DNA from: Botryosphaeria dothidea
Lineage: Eukaryota; Ascomycota; Dothideomycetes; Botryosphaeriales; Botryosphaeriaceae
Reading direction: 5' to 3'
Assembly (NCBI GenBank): GCA_011503125.2
Contig: WWBZ02000012.1
Coordinates: 248,001-312,000 of the forward strand
DNA length: 64,000 nucleotides
Below are positions 23,291 through 34,339 of the stretch, piece by piece. The position numbers and the translations under genes were made by a program. Position 1 is the first letter of the stretch. Every line of letters starts with the position of its first letter. The notes beneath the pieces are model-generated. The model was not told where the DNA came from, made no database searches, and saw only the letters and a program-made list of their open reading frames with translations.

Positions 23291-24670
23291 AATCGGTAGC
23301 TTGGCAGCGTGCCTAAGGCACGCCGTGCGCAGCCAACACGCGCACCAAGAACCGGGGAGCCGCGAGGCCGGGTGCTTTCGGCAGGCGTTCCGAACCGGGG
23401 CTTTTCACCGCTTGTTGGCCACCCATGCGCCGTCGGAGGGAACCCTTTCCCCACCTGCCTGACGGAGAGATATTTGTAAAATGGAGCCGACGGGGAGGCA
23501 AAAAGCAGAAGCGCACTCTTGCTTTTTTCCCCCAAGTGTGCGGTGTCGCAAGGCTTTTTTTTTTTTTTTTGAGTGACAGCGATGATTCTAGTCAGCCGCA
23601 GCGCACACGTATTGTTGATTTACGTCACGTATCTCTTCACTCGTCGATATTTCGCAAGTCAAAATTCGCGGTCAGACCTGTGAATATTCTGAGGAATATC
23701 TCCAAGTAATCTACAGCAAGATGCACTTGTCATCGTCGTAATATGAACAGGACGTCTCTCCGCCGCGTATATATAATACTTGGCAATTAATGCATGATCT
23801 ACTCCGACAACCAGGGTTAAAACAAGTCTCAGGATTCGGCTCTCGCCGACGGGGTGAAAAAAAGGAGATCTCCGAAATAGATCATGCGCGCGGGATGCAG
23901 CAGCTTCTTTCGGGCATCCCGAACTTTGAAGGATGACAACAAGGTTATATGTGAGCAGGGCCCGTCTATATGTTCTATGTCATACACGCGACTTTATATT
24001 TAGAGATGTTAGAGAGGCGGAGTATGCTGGGGATATTCTAACGATCATATGCATCTGGCAAGGAAAAATCTTCGACCCCTGAGCGCAACCTGGAAATGAC
24101 GGGAGCTTCTAGTGTTTGGTGGACGAGCATGAGGAAGAAATGACCGCCGTCCCTCTCCTTCGATCAGCCCCCTTCTGAATCATGAACGATAAAGCCAATG
24201 AGAAAAACAACGAGATATGGAACGCCCAGCACCTCCGCTCTGACCAAGCTTGCTTTTGAAAACCCCACTGTGAACGATATTTTCCATGCCTGCCTCTTCC
24301 CGCCGAGGCTTTCGACCAAAATGCCCAACTTTGCCTGTCCTTCTCTTTTCTCCGTGCATCGTCGCCCATGCAACCTCCGACTGTCTCTTCCTCCTCCAAT
24401 TCTATGGTATCTTGAATGTTGAATGTCGTGCCCGCCGCATTGCTTGCCAAATTTTCTGCGCCAACCAAATCCTGAATGGTGATATAACGGGGGGTAGGGG
24501 GGCCGTAACCGTCCGTGTGCGTGTAGAAGCGCATCGTGGGGTAGTCCAGAAATAAAATCCTAGGTCGTGATGTTGTTGTGTCTTTGTTGTTGTCTCTTCT
24601 CAGGTGGAGGAGTAAGTTCGAATCCATCCTTTACTCGTCAGTCAAACAACACGCCTAGCAACAAGTATCG
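23291..24670. other. Intergenic, no supported gene
   Basis: It contains a 16-T tract (23555-23570). A 172-codon minus-strand frame (24627-24109) has no domain I recognise and lies just downstream of the kinase-like gene, so it is probably 3' untranslated or spurious. Confidence 0.4.
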
Positions 24671-25979
24671 TCACTTGCTCCACACGCGACTGTGCGCGAC
24701 CAGCGCCCAATCGATATCCCGCCACAGCTTGTACTTCTGCTTGACGTCGTCGCCAAACATCCCGTCCAGCGCCCTGCGCCAGCCTTCTTCCCTGCCCCTA
24801 CTCCTTCCCTCGCAGTACTCCCTCTCCGGCGGACTGTAGCCTGCCGTCTCCCAGTCCAGAATGCCCGTGATGCGCAGCGTTTTCGGGTCGACCATGATGT
24901 TGACGGGCTGCAGGTCGCCGTGCGTGAAGATTTTCTCCTCGTCAGCGTCGGCGGCGCGGATGCGCGCGACCAGAGACTCGTCTGTATCGTTCAACTCGCC
25001 GGTTGCGCGGCTGTTGCGCAGCGCCTCGATGACGCCGAGGTTGTATTCAACGCGGTTGTTGAAGGGGCCGTACGTCTTCTGCTCTCCCGGGGAAGCCAAA
25101 CACAAGTGCTTGAAAACCAGGTCTTCGCAGGGGCCGCCCGGTCCGCTTCCAGGCTCGATGGTTGGCAGCGGCGGTGGAGGCGGGGACGCTTCGCCGGGGT
25201 GGTGAGGGTTGTAGGAGCTGGAACCGTCACTACTGCGGCTGCCGGTGCTGCCGCGATGATGGGGATGGTGGTGTTGGGTACCGTAGTTGGCTATGCTGCT
25301 GCCGCCGCCCAGGCTGCCGTACCAGGTGCCTTTCAGCTGGCGCCACTGTTCCATGAAGCCGCGCAGCTGCTCAACAACGTACGCCTTCTTTTCGTCGTCC
25401 ACCCGGTCCCACACCTCGCTGAGCGGCCGCCCCTCGATCTTCTCCATGAGAATGAAGCCCAGCTCATCCTTCATGAAGCTCTGGTAGACTTCCGGGACTG
25501 GCACTCCCGGGAGCCTTGCTCGCACGAAGCGCATTGCCTCCGCTTCCGCCATCCGCACAGTCGGCCCTTTTTTAAGGATCGCATTCGCCGAGGGCAAGTA
25601 GAAGATGCGCGGGCCCAGCTTCTCTGGGAAGAGGTCCACCGCGTTCTCCGGTATCAGCGGCACATCTTCCGACAGGAGGCGCCACGGTCGCCGCGGTACA
25701 CGGCTTCTGTAAGTATGCAACGTCCGTTAGATTCATGCTCTGTGACGGAACGACGTTGGTGATGACGCAAAAGTGGGGCTAGAGGGGCGGAGGGGCAGAA
25801 CGGGGATGAACCAGTTGAGAGAGTGGCTGCGATGGGACGAAGGCGGGAGAGAGGGGGGGAGAAAGAGCCACGACGCAGCCGCGCTGTCGGCGGCTTGCAT
25901 GGCCATGCTGGTGTAGAAAGCGTCCAAACTGTTGTTCTTGTCAGACATACCTTGGAGTAGGCGCGGTCGTGGGGCTCAT
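24671..25979 (-). CDS. APH-fold phosphotransferase (aminoglycoside phosphotransferase-like protein)
   Basis: The model has two exons, 25979-25951 and 25706-24671, giving 354 aa. The intron (25950-25707) has a GTATGT donor, CTAAC branch and TTACAG acceptor. The ATG at 25979 is chosen because it joins in phase to the long exon. Kinase-like N-lobe sequence is followed by the catalytic loop HGDLQPVNIMVD (about residue 280, HxDxxxxN) and the metal-binding ILDWE (about 302). The family transfers phosphate from ATP to small molecules or proteins. In fungi most members have unknown substrates, so no antibiotic role is implied. A low-complexity His/Ser/Pro/Gly insert (about residues 150-205) sits before the catalytic loop, making the protein longer than simple relatives. 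Confidence 0.8.
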
Positions 25980-27029
25980 TGCGCCGTTTTTCACTTGTCA
26001 GCAACACAGCAAATATGCCGTCTCCTCCGCGGTCCGCTTCTGCCTGCGATGACTGCTACCTCTGCTGCTTTTGACTGCTTCTTCCAGCTCTTCAGAGATG
26101 ATCCAAATCTTGGACGGGCGAATTACGCCGGCGCCGCGGCTGAGGCTGACTCGGCTTCGGCTCAACTCGACTCGACGCCCGATGGTCGCTCGAACCTGCG
26201 GCTGAAGGGGAGAACAGGAGGGGTTGACGGGACGGCCAGCGCCTCTCACAAGGGTCGGCAGAGGAGGGGGAAAAGGGTAGGCCGGGCGGCAGACTCCTTC
26301 TTGGCCTTCAAGCAGAGCCGGGCTTTCCGGAAGTCTTGCGGCGGAGGCGGATGGGAGCAGTAGCCGCTCCTGGGAAGTGCTTTTTGGTCTGAGTGTGCGT
26401 GAGCGTGTGGGGGTTTGCAAGGCTAAAGGAAGGGAGCGGTCGGGCGGTGCGGCAGGACGGATTTCGGGTTGGTCTCCTGCAGGGTCTTTTTCTCAGCTGG
26501 TCTCCTGATCCCTGTCAATCCCGGCCCTTTATCTCAGCTACTTTTTTTTCTCTGCTGCGAAGGTGGTCGTGGAGGAATCAGTGCTGCTGACGTCGGTGGC
26601 GCGGACTGCTACCAGCGGTATCCTGGGTGCTTGGGGTCAGGGGTGAGAGCGGGAGGGTGCTGCAGCGGTCAGGTCGAGAGAAGAGTCGGGCTGCAAAAAG
26701 ACGAGACGAGGCGCCCACGCGGCGGAGCAGGCTGCGTTGAGCCGTCCTGCCCCGCCGGCACGAGAGCAAAAGGCGCTTGGATGCGGCCATCACTGCCGCA
26801 TGAGGCAGTGATCTGTGACAAACTTCTATCCAAACTGCCGGGTACTGCTTGTGGAAAGCTAAATTCAACCTTGACATACTCAACCCAACAAAGGCCGAAT
26901 CTTCTGACCAGAAGCCGAGCGGCCTTCCATAAACTCCACGCGCGCCTGAGGACGCTTCTACCAAAGCAAAGAATTTATACAGCAGAACCAGACGGTGATG
27001 GGCGGTCACCTGACGATCCGCCGAGACAA
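25980..27029. other. Intergenic between kinase-like gene and NOP2 (promoter/3' regions)
   Basis: GC-rich sequence with the kinase-like gene's upstream region at the left and the NOP2 3' end at the right. The long plus-strand frame crossing it continues antisense through NOP2 and is not supported as a gene. Confidence 0.4.
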
Positions 27030-29246
27030 CTACACCGACTTCCTCCCCGCCTTTTTCTTTTCCTTCGGGCCGGCCCCGGCCTTGCTATTGGCCTGTTTTG
27101 CCTCCTCATTTCCCGTTTTGGCCGATGCCTTTTTGTCCTTTTTGCTCGCCTTGTCCTTCTTCGAGCTCTTCTCGGTGCTGGCCCTGTCCTCTTGGACCTC
27201 ATCGCTCCTGCCTTCCTCCTCGACCTTCTCTTCACCGTCCTCCTTCACCTTGTCGCTCTCCTTTTTGGACTTCTTGCCCAGGACTGCCCTTGGGTCCTTG
27301 CCCTTCCTCCTCAACTGGGACTTGATGCTTCTCTCGATGATCTTCTGATCCTCCTCGTCATCCCAACCACCAAAGTCGTCCTCCGTCTCCTTGCCACTCT
27401 CATCCGTAGTAATAGGGGTTCTATCCCCAATCTCAGCACCGTCGTCCTTCTTAGGCCTATACGACTTCGTCGCCTTAGTACTACCATTCGCAGCGCTGAC
27501 CGCGTTGGCGGGCGTGGGGCCGATCTTCTTGAATTTGGCAACGAAGAAACCGTCCACGTTGTAAGCGTGAGGGTAATAGCGGCGAGTCTCCTTCACGCTA
27601 GGGTGAAACTGACGTCCCTGGAAGCTCGTGAATCCTTCCTTGCCAAAGGTAAGGCCGGTGGAGACAAGCTTGACGTTTGGCCGCTTGTCAAGAGCATACT
27701 GGACAACGCGCTCGTTCTCTTCAACGGTGACGGAACAGGTCGAGTAGACAATGTAACCACCGGTCTTCGAAGCATGATCGACGCTGTCAATGGCGTGGAG
27801 AAGGAGCTGCTTCTGCAGATGGGGCAGACGCATGAAGTCCTTCTCCGTCTTGTTGGTCTTGACACTAGCATCCTTGGCGATGACACCGGTACCTGAGCAA
27901 GGCGCATCGAGAAGAACACGGTCGAACCCGCCCATGACTCTGGGGAACTCCATGGCATCATAGTTGCAGACAATCGTGTTCTTGACGCCCAAACGGTGAA
28001 TATTACCGATCAGACCCTTGGCACGGTCCTTGTTGGCATCGTTGGCGAAGATGCAGCCAGTGTTCTTCATTAACGCAGCAATGTGTGTGGTTTTACCGCC
28101 GGGAGCAGATGCCATATCGAGAATACGTTCATTCTCCTGGGGTGCCAAAGCCATGACGGGCAGGAAAGAGGATGCGGCTTGGAGAATGTAGTGACCGGCG
28201 AGGTATTCGGGAGTAGCTCCAATGGGTACTGACGATTCGAAGATCTGAAGACCGACCTTGGACCACTTTCCGACGGGCTCAAGCGTCACACCACGGTTGA
28301 TGAGGGCCTGGGCAAGCTGACGACGGTGGGTGCGGAGGGTATTTGTCCTGATGACGACGGGACGGGGCGTTTCGTTGGCCTCGAAGAAGGCAAAAGCCTC
28401 GCTCGGAGGGAAGAGAGTCCACAGCTTCTCCGCCATGAAGGGCGAGTATCCGTAGTAGGCGCAGATATCCTTGAGCAATTGCGCAGTGTATTCTGCTCTT
28501 GACCTGCCCGGTTCGGCCAGGTTCTGGAAGTCGTTGAGCACGCGGATGGTGTCGGTGATGCGAGTGCGGAGCAGCTGAAGATCAGGCGCGAGACGCGGGC
28601 CCGTCTCCTCGTCGTCAGAGTCATCGTCGCCGAGAATCTTGGGGCGATCGCCAGCGATGTTGGTCTGGAGGGCCGCTTCCTCCAATTCTGCCTGGGCCTC
28701 TGCTTCTTCTTGGGCCTTCTGCATATCCAGTCTCCGCGACAGACCCTCGATGTTGGCGGCGGTGAGCCTCTCCTCGGCGTCCTCGTCGTCCTCGTCGTCC
28801 GACCACATGCTCTCTTTGCGGGGCGCATCGTCGTCCGAGTCGACGACGTCGTCCGAGTCTTCGTCCAAGAAGTCATCGTCGGAGGGGAAATTGTCCGAAT
28901 CGAGGGCCTCATCAAGGCCGGTGATATCCTCGTCATCCTCGTCCTCCCACGTCTCCTCGTCCTCATCCTCAGATTCGGGCTCGGGCTCGGACGCCTTCTT
29001 GGACTTCTTGCTCGTGCCGTTGGCTTTGGCGGGCTTGCCATTGGTCTTCGCTTTCACTTCGTCCTTGGCTTTCTTCGCAGGCTTGACGGAGACGCCTTCG
29101 TCGGAGGTTCTGCGCTTCTTGGGCTTGCCATTCTGGTGGGCGGCGGGTTGAGGCTCGGTGGGAGCGTCCTTGCGCTTGCGGGTGACGAGAGATTCGTCGA
29201 GCGGGGGCGGGACGCCCTGCTTCTTCATGCGGCGACTGGGACCCAT
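27030..29246 (-). CDS. NOP2: NOP2, 25S rRNA (cytosine-C5) methyltransferase
   Basis: This single exon encodes 738 aa. The start MGPSRRMKKQG at 29246 is chosen because it matches the family N-terminus; an upstream in-frame TTG is not needed. Order: basic start, acidic Asp/Glu region (about 88-165), Rossmann SAM-dependent methyltransferase with ASAPGGKTTHIAAL (about 380), the PCSGTG motif (about 449) and the STCSVTVEENE motif (about 502), then a Lys/Glu-rich tail. The two cysteines are the release and catalytic residues of RNA m5C methyltransferases. The yeast homologue acts in the nucleolus, methylating 25S rRNA and supporting 60S assembly. It is transcribed divergently from GET5. Confidence 0.95.
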   Translation of the reverse strand: MGPSRRMKKQGVPPPLDESLVTRKRKDAPTEPQPAAHQNGKPKKRRTSDEGVSVKPAKKAKDEVKAKTNGKPAKANGTSKKSKKASEPEPESEDEDEETWEDEDDEDITGLDEALDSDNFPSDDDFLDEDSDDVVDSDDDAPRKESMWSDDEDDEDAEERLTAANIEGLSRRLDMQKAQEEAEAQAELEEAALQTNIAGDRPKILGDDDSDDEETGPRLAPDLQLLRTRITDTIRVLNDFQNLAEPGRSRAEYTAQLLKDICAYYGYSPFMAEKLWTLFPPSEAFAFFEANETPRPVVIRTNTLRTHRRQLAQALINRGVTLEPVGKWSKVGLQIFESSVPIGATPEYLAGHYILQAASSFLPVMALAPQENERILDMASAPGGKTTHIAALMKNTGCIFANDANKDRAKGLIGNIHRLGVKNTIVCNYDAMEFPRVMGGFDRVLLDAPCSGTGVIAKDASVKTNKTEKDFMRLPHLQKQLLLHAIDSVDHASKTGGYIVYSTCSVTVEENERVVQYALDKRPNVKLVSTGLTFGKEGFTSFQGRQFHPSVKETRRYYPHAYNVDGFFVAKFKKIGPTPANAVSAANGSTKATKSYRPKKDDGAEIGDRTPITTDESGKETEDDFGGWDDEEDQKIIERSIKSQLRRKGKDPRAVLGKKSKKESDKVKEDGEEKVEEEGRSDEVQEDRASTEKSSKKDKASKKDKKASAKTGNEEAKQANSKAGAGPKEKKKAGRKSV

Positions 29247-29557
29247 GCTTGGTGAGATTCGCAGGCGCAAAGTATGGAGGGAGGGAGGAGGGGAAAGATG
29301 GGCGGTACGTAGCAGGGCGCTCTGGTCGCACGCCTCAGCGATACATTTTCGCCAGAAAATTCAAGCCCTCGAGCCGCCCGGCAATCCGAGCGCCCGAAGG
29401 CTTGGCGGCAGAACCTCACCGCCCACGTCGCGCCGCCGTCCCGCCAGCATCACCATTCCGCCAGCCAACTCCAAAGCTCCCCGCTTCACCCCACCTTCTC
29501 TTCTCTCGCGCCCTTCTCATTCCTCCTCAGACCCTCCCGCCTCGCAGATCCGCTATC
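29247..29557. promoter_or_regulatory. Divergent promoter region between NOP2 and GET5
   Basis: Only 311 nt separate the two start codons, so the genes must share or abut promoters. The GET5 side is pyrimidine-rich (TTCTCTTCTCTCGC and similar), a common core-promoter feature in filamentous fungi. No TATA box is evident. Confidence 0.6.
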
Positions 29558-30413
29558 ATGACGGAGGTATCCTTCGCAAAGCAATTCCTCACGGCGGTTG
29601 AGGCACGCCCCGCCCGCCTCTCGAGCGACCATGTCGTCGACCCCAAGAGCTACCCTCCGCAGCCAGCCGTACGACCCTCTCCCCTCTCCTTCACCCCCTC
29701 ACTCCCAAGACGAAAAATAAAACTAAACACCCCATCCTACCCAGTTCATCCTCCCGCGCATGCCCCAAGCCAAGCGCAAACCGACCGCCAACACCACCGA
29801 CCCCGCCGCAACCACACCAGCAACCACAACAACAACCGCGACCGCGCCCCCCGAGCCCGCAATCGCAACCGCAACCGCCACCGTCACCCTCAAGCCCACG
29901 CGTGGCACGCTCCCGACGCACACGCTGCCCGCCCCCGTCCCCGTCGCCACGACGTCGATGCACGACCTCAAGGCCGCGTACGCGGCGGCCGCGGGCCTGG
30001 CGTCGGCCGACCGGATCAAGGTGCTGTACGCGCGCAAGCCGGTGGGCGACGTCAAGACGATCAAGGAGGTGCTGCCGGCGGGCGCGCTCGAGGGCGCCGA
30101 CGGGCGGCCGCTGGCGGTCGAGCTGAGCGTGATGGTCATGGGAGGAGGCGGCGGCGGCGGCGGCGGCACGCCCACGACAGCGGGCACGCCGGCCATCTCG
30201 ACGCCCGAGCGGGTGGCGAGTCCGGCTGCCGCGGCGGTCGAGATGGGAGAGGCGCCGGTGGCGGCGGGGCCGAGCGAGACGGCTGAGATATTGAAGACGG
30301 ACGAGTTCTGGGGTGATTTGAAGGGATTCTTGGTGCAGAGGCTGAAGGATGAGCGGGAAGGGGAGAGGCTGGCGGGGGTGTTCAGGGAGGCATTGCAGAA
30401 GAGCGGTGCATAG
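29558..30413 (+). CDS. GET5: GET5/Mdy2-like, ubiquitin-like tail-anchored protein targeting factor
   Basis: Exons 29558-29668 and 29745-30413 encode 259 aa. The 76-nt intron has a GTACGA donor, CTAAAC branch and CCCAG acceptor in phase 0. The N-terminus MTEVSFAKQFLTAVEARP, then 'SSDHVVDPKSYP' and 'FILPRMPQ', is the Get4-binding segment of fungal Get5. A Thr/Ala/Pro-rich linker leads to a ubiquitin-like domain (about 85-175, 'DRIKVLYARKPVGDVKTIKE'). A glycine run and linker precede the C-terminal homodimerisation helix pair 'DEFWGDLKGFLVQRL' (about 222-236). In yeast, Get4-Get5 pairs with Sgt2 to hand tail-anchored proteins to Get3 for ER insertion. The glycine run (encoded near 30147-30167) is a simple-sequence expansion. 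Confidence 0.9.
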
Positions 30414-31132
30414 TTGTTTGTTGAATATCTTTAGCGAGGAACATGCAGCAGGCAGGCATTGATAACAGCGAAGAGAAAACGAGTGTACACATAATAATGG
30501 ATAATGAACGCTCTGTGATGCGAAATTTTTCAAAATAGCGAATCGAACATGCCATTTCGAGAGAGTGCTTGTCTAGCACACACAGGGGTTTTCATCCAAC
30601 AAGTTCCGCAGAAACATGTTATGTCTGCGAATGAAATTCTCCCAGCTGAAGCCAGAAAGTCCCTGAGAGGCGCATTCTTGAGCTGGAAACTTTTGTGCTA
30701 GAATCAGGCAATGCTCAACTCGGGATATGTGCTTCAACTACCCGGTTCGTCCTATAATCATCAGAAGCCACGAATGATCCGTAGACGTATCGAGTACTCA
30801 AGCACGTGCACATACACAACAAAGATGGCGAACTGCGGTAGTAAAGCATTTTCCTTCTATCATCCCAAACTTGTGTGCTATCAGGCAAGGCAGCAGCCGC
30901 GGCAGCAGCATGACTGCAAAAAGACATCAACACGCTGTCCCCCCCCCCCCCCCCCCCCCCCCCCGCGACTATCTTCTACGACTGAGGGTATTAAACTGCC
31001 CCGGCACCGCCCAGCCGCCCACTAGCATGCCTCGTGAATGCTTCCAGAAACAACAAGAATCGGCGCTCATTTTGCTAGCAAAAAAAGGGCGAGTCTTGGC
31101 AAAAAGACGCGCTCTTCCCTTCCTCCGCAAGC
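30414..31132. other. Intergenic with a 26-C homopolymer
   Basis: GET5 and cofilin converge here. The only notable element is an uninterrupted run of 26 C at 30939-30964. No coding sequence is supported. Confidence 0.5.
30939..30964. repeat. Poly(C) tract, 26 nt
   Basis: An uninterrupted run of C read directly from the sequence. Its true length may vary between cells or be misestimated by sequencing. Confidence 0.9.
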
Positions 31133-32022
31133 TTAGAAGCGGCCCTTGGAGACGGTGGCCAGGACGGCCTCGTACTCGATGTCGGCCTCGTCGTTGGCCT
31201 GGATGTCGACGGCAATACCGGTCAGTGCGCGCTTGATGGCGTCCTTGGAGGAAGAGTAGACCATCTTGGGCTGCAAAGATAAGAAAAATTTGTTAGCGGG
31301 TGTCAAATTGGGACGACAGGGGTCCGCGGCTCTGCTTACCCAGGGAGCGAGGTTGTCGGGGATCCAGGAGAGGAAGGTGATCTTGTTCCTAGAGGGGCGT
31401 CAGCGGTTTGGAGCAAGAGTGGGCGAACATGGGCCATTGGCATACCTCACACCCTCGCCGTAGGAGCCAGCAGCCGCGTCGTACTCGACATCGTAGACGG
31501 CGTACCGTGCGCCGGGGCCCTCCTTGCCAGCCTTGTTCTTGGTCTTGGAGTTGAGCAGGAACTCGCGGAACTTGTTCCACTGCGCCTCCTCGGGCTCGTC
31601 CGACTTCTTCTCCTGGTGCTCGACGACGATCTCCTTGCCGTTGTCCGCGATCTGGTAGATGATCCACTTAAGGTCCTTGCCCAGCTTGAGCTCGTTGAAG
31701 ATGCTGACGCAGTCCGGAGAGACGGAAACACTAGACGAGGCGAGCGCATGTTAGCAGCAGGAAAAGCGGTGGGCGGCAGGCGAGGCGGAAGCGCCATCTG
31801 TCATCAAGGATGCGGGTGCGTCGACAGTGCGGGTGGGACGAGGGGTCGTCGCAAGCGCGGGGCCAGGGCTGCAGCGATAGCGAGCGACGGCCGGGAGGCG
31901 CGCGAGCGAGGCGTTGAGGGGGAGGGGTAGGGGCAGGAATTACGAACCCGGAGGAGGCCTTTTGCGCGCAAACAGCACGTTAGCATCGCGACAGCAGCAG
32001 TGCGAGGGCGGAGACTCACCAT
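31133..32022 (-). CDS. COF1: Cofilin / actin-depolymerising factor
   Basis: There are five coding exons: 32022-32020 (only the ATG), 31958-31948 (11 nt), 31730-31446, 31388-31340 and 31270-31133. All junctions keep phase and give 161 aa. The protein starts [20 protein letters not shown]. It contains the ADF-homology fold with '[19 protein letters not shown]', '[17 protein letters not shown]' and the actin-binding long helix '[19 protein letters not shown]'. It ends in KGRF. Cofilin severs and depolymerises ADP-actin filaments and is essential in yeast. Donors are GTGAGT, GTTCGT, GTATGC and GTAAGC. A probable 5'-UTR intron runs from GTAAGTCGCC near 32190 to CCAG near 32062. The intron right after the ATG resembles the early intron of other fungal cofilin genes. 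Confidence 0.92.
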
Positions 32023-32875
32023 TGCGACGGTTGTGGAGGGTCGTGAGGTTGAAGACGAGCAGCTGGCACAGAGAAGAAACTTGTCAGCACCGTCGTCAGC
32101 GCATCAAGGCAGCGGGCGGGCCGGCGGGCAGCCAGGCGGGCGGTGGCGTCATGCGCACCCGAGCATCGAGGGCGGGCGAGGCCGGCGACTTACAGCGAGG
32201 AATGGAGCGTGCGAATGGGGCTCGGAGCGTGCGGGAGAGAGGTGTTGGCTGTTGAGCGGGTGTGGTGTTGCGAAGGCGATGCGGGATGCAAGTTGTTTGG
32301 GTGCGGTAGAGGGGCAGAGAGCGGCCAGCTAGTGGGGACTGGAGATTATGTGCCGCCCGGCGACAGAAGCACAGGACAGCCCACCGCCTGTCTGCCTTCT
32401 CCCCCCAAGGCCGCTGCGTAAACAATGCCCTCCCTGCTCGCCGCCACACCCATAGCCACCACCACGCCCGCCCTTGCCAGCATCTTCTGTTGTCGCCTGG
32501 AGCCCGCACCCGAACCTTGACCTTGAGCCAATCCTCCCGCCGCCTGCCGCCGCCGCCGCCCCGCCGCCGCGCTGTTGTCACGGAAATGCCACGCCGGGTC
32601 AGGCACCAAGGCCGCACATTCAGGGAACAGGAGCATCAATGCGTCGATGTCATCTCCTGAAGACGCCTGCCAATCATCCTGCGAACTGCCCGCTCCTAAC
32701 CACCCACATTCGCCCCTCGACGTGCGTAAACTTCCGCGCTTGCGCATGCATCGCAGGTCGCATGAGAGCCCCACGTTGTTGCTATACGCATGACATCACC
32801 CGCCTGCCATACGGACAACTGCCCGATCCGTCCGGAACATTCGAAACCCGACTGCTTACATTGTTGCCTGTGTGC

Positions 32876-32911
<36 letters not shown>

Positions 32912-33421
32912 CCAGTCTCTGGCATCTTTCGCCAAGATGGAGTATTCTGACTGCGATGGTTGCCTGGGGAAGGGGATCGTGATGTCCTGCTTCCGCACAT
33001 GCGGAGAACCGAATTCGATACCTGTCCTATACGCAATTTCTTGGCAACATTCCTGATATGGCAGCTCATCGCAGAGCCATGATGATGAAAAACCATCAGG
33101 TCACACCAATGCGAAGTAAGACTCTCAAGCGCAAGAGATGTTTGTTCTTCATCACTCTACTTCATTCTTTTTTGCCCGTTTCATCGCTATGTAGGTACAA
33201 TATCATACAGAAAAACCCCTCCGCTCCGCCATGCCCAATTGTAGCCATAACCCAGTGAAATTTTGAGAGCGGAGATGAGGTGCCAATAGTTAACACAAAT
33301 GTCGAGAAGAAAGTGGTAGTAGACAGCGGGTATACACGGTGAGGGAGAAACGGGGAAACGTTTTTGCTTTTTGCTCGTTTGTTTACTTTTGTTTTTTTTT
33401 TTTTCACACAGGCGCAGCATC
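32023..33421. other. Intergenic: cofilin 5' region and HSP60 3' region
   Basis: It includes the probable cofilin 5'-UTR intron and a GT dinucleotide repeat at 32869-32910. The several small frames on both strands look random. No gene is supported. Confidence 0.45.
32869..32910. repeat. GT/GC microsatellite
   Basis: A (TG)n tract of about 42 nt with two GC interruptions, read directly. Confidence 0.9.
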
Positions 33422-34307
33422 TTAGAACATGCCGCCGCCCATGCCGCCCATACCACCCATACCACCCATGGGGGGAGCGGGAGCCTTCTCCTCAGGCGCC
33501 TCAACAATGGCGACCTCAGTCGTGCCGAGCAGCGAGGCAACACCGCTGGCGTCAACAAGGGCGGTCCTGGTGACCTTGAAGGGGTCGAGGATACCGGCCT
33601 TGATCATGTCCACGTACTCGCCCTTGGCGCTGTCGTAACCCTTGGTGAAGTCCTTGCCGAACTCATCCATGAGCTTACCAACGACAACGCTGCCCTCAGC
33701 ACCGGCGTTCTCGACGATGGCGCGAGTGGGCTTGGTGATGGCGTTCTTGATGATCGAGATACCAAGCTGCTGGTCAAAGTTGGCGTACGGGACGTTGTCC
33801 AAGGCGTTGGAGGCAGCCTTGAGGAGAGCAGTACCACCACCGGGCAGGATGCCCTCCTCAACGGCGGCGCGGGTGGCGTTCAAGGCATCAACAATGCGGT
33901 CCTTCTTCTCGCCAACCTCGACTTCGGAAGCGCCACCAACCTTGATCACAGCAACACCGCCGGACAGCTTGGCGAGGCGCTCCTGGAGCTTCTCCTTCTC
34001 GTAGTCAGAGGTGGTGGGGTCGCTCATGACACCGCGGATCTGCTCGCAACGCTGAGCAACGGCATCCTTGCTGCCCTCGCCGTTAAGAATGACAGTGTCC
34101 TCCTTGGTGATGGTGATGGAGCCGGTGGAGCCGAGCTGCTCGGGGGTGAGGCGGTCGAGCTTGAGGTCAAGCTCGTCGGTGAAGACGATACCGTTGGTGA
34201 GAACACCGAGATCGCCAAGGATGGACTTACGGTTGTCACCGAAGCCGGGAGCCTTGACGGCAGCAACCTGGAGCTGACCACGGAGCTTGTTCAGAATGCA
34301 GACAGCC

Positions 34308-34339
<32 letters not shown>

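Noticed and set aside
24610..24625. GTTCGAATCC, a tRNA T-loop-like string
   Set aside because: The flanking bases do not form a T-stem, and no D-arm, anticodon arm or acceptor stem is found nearby. No tRNA gene was recognised anywhere in the window.
24109..24627. 172-codon minus-strand frame just downstream of the kinase-like gene
   Set aside because: No recognisable domain, no introns or signal, and it fits a 3' flank. It could be a lineage-specific gene, but nothing supports that.
24692..25762. 356-codon plus-strand frame opposite the APH-like gene
   Set aside because: The minus strand carries the conserved HGDLQ-type catalytic loop; the plus strand is a shadow.
26469..27896. 475-codon plus-strand open frame over the NOP2 3' half
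   Set aside because: Antisense to the conserved NOP2 methyltransferase, with no domain and no splice structure of its own.
28639..29255. Plus-strand frames of 170-181 codons opposite the NOP2 N-terminus
   Set aside because: Ser-rich or Val/Leu-rich shadows of the acidic and basic NOP2 N-terminal repeats.
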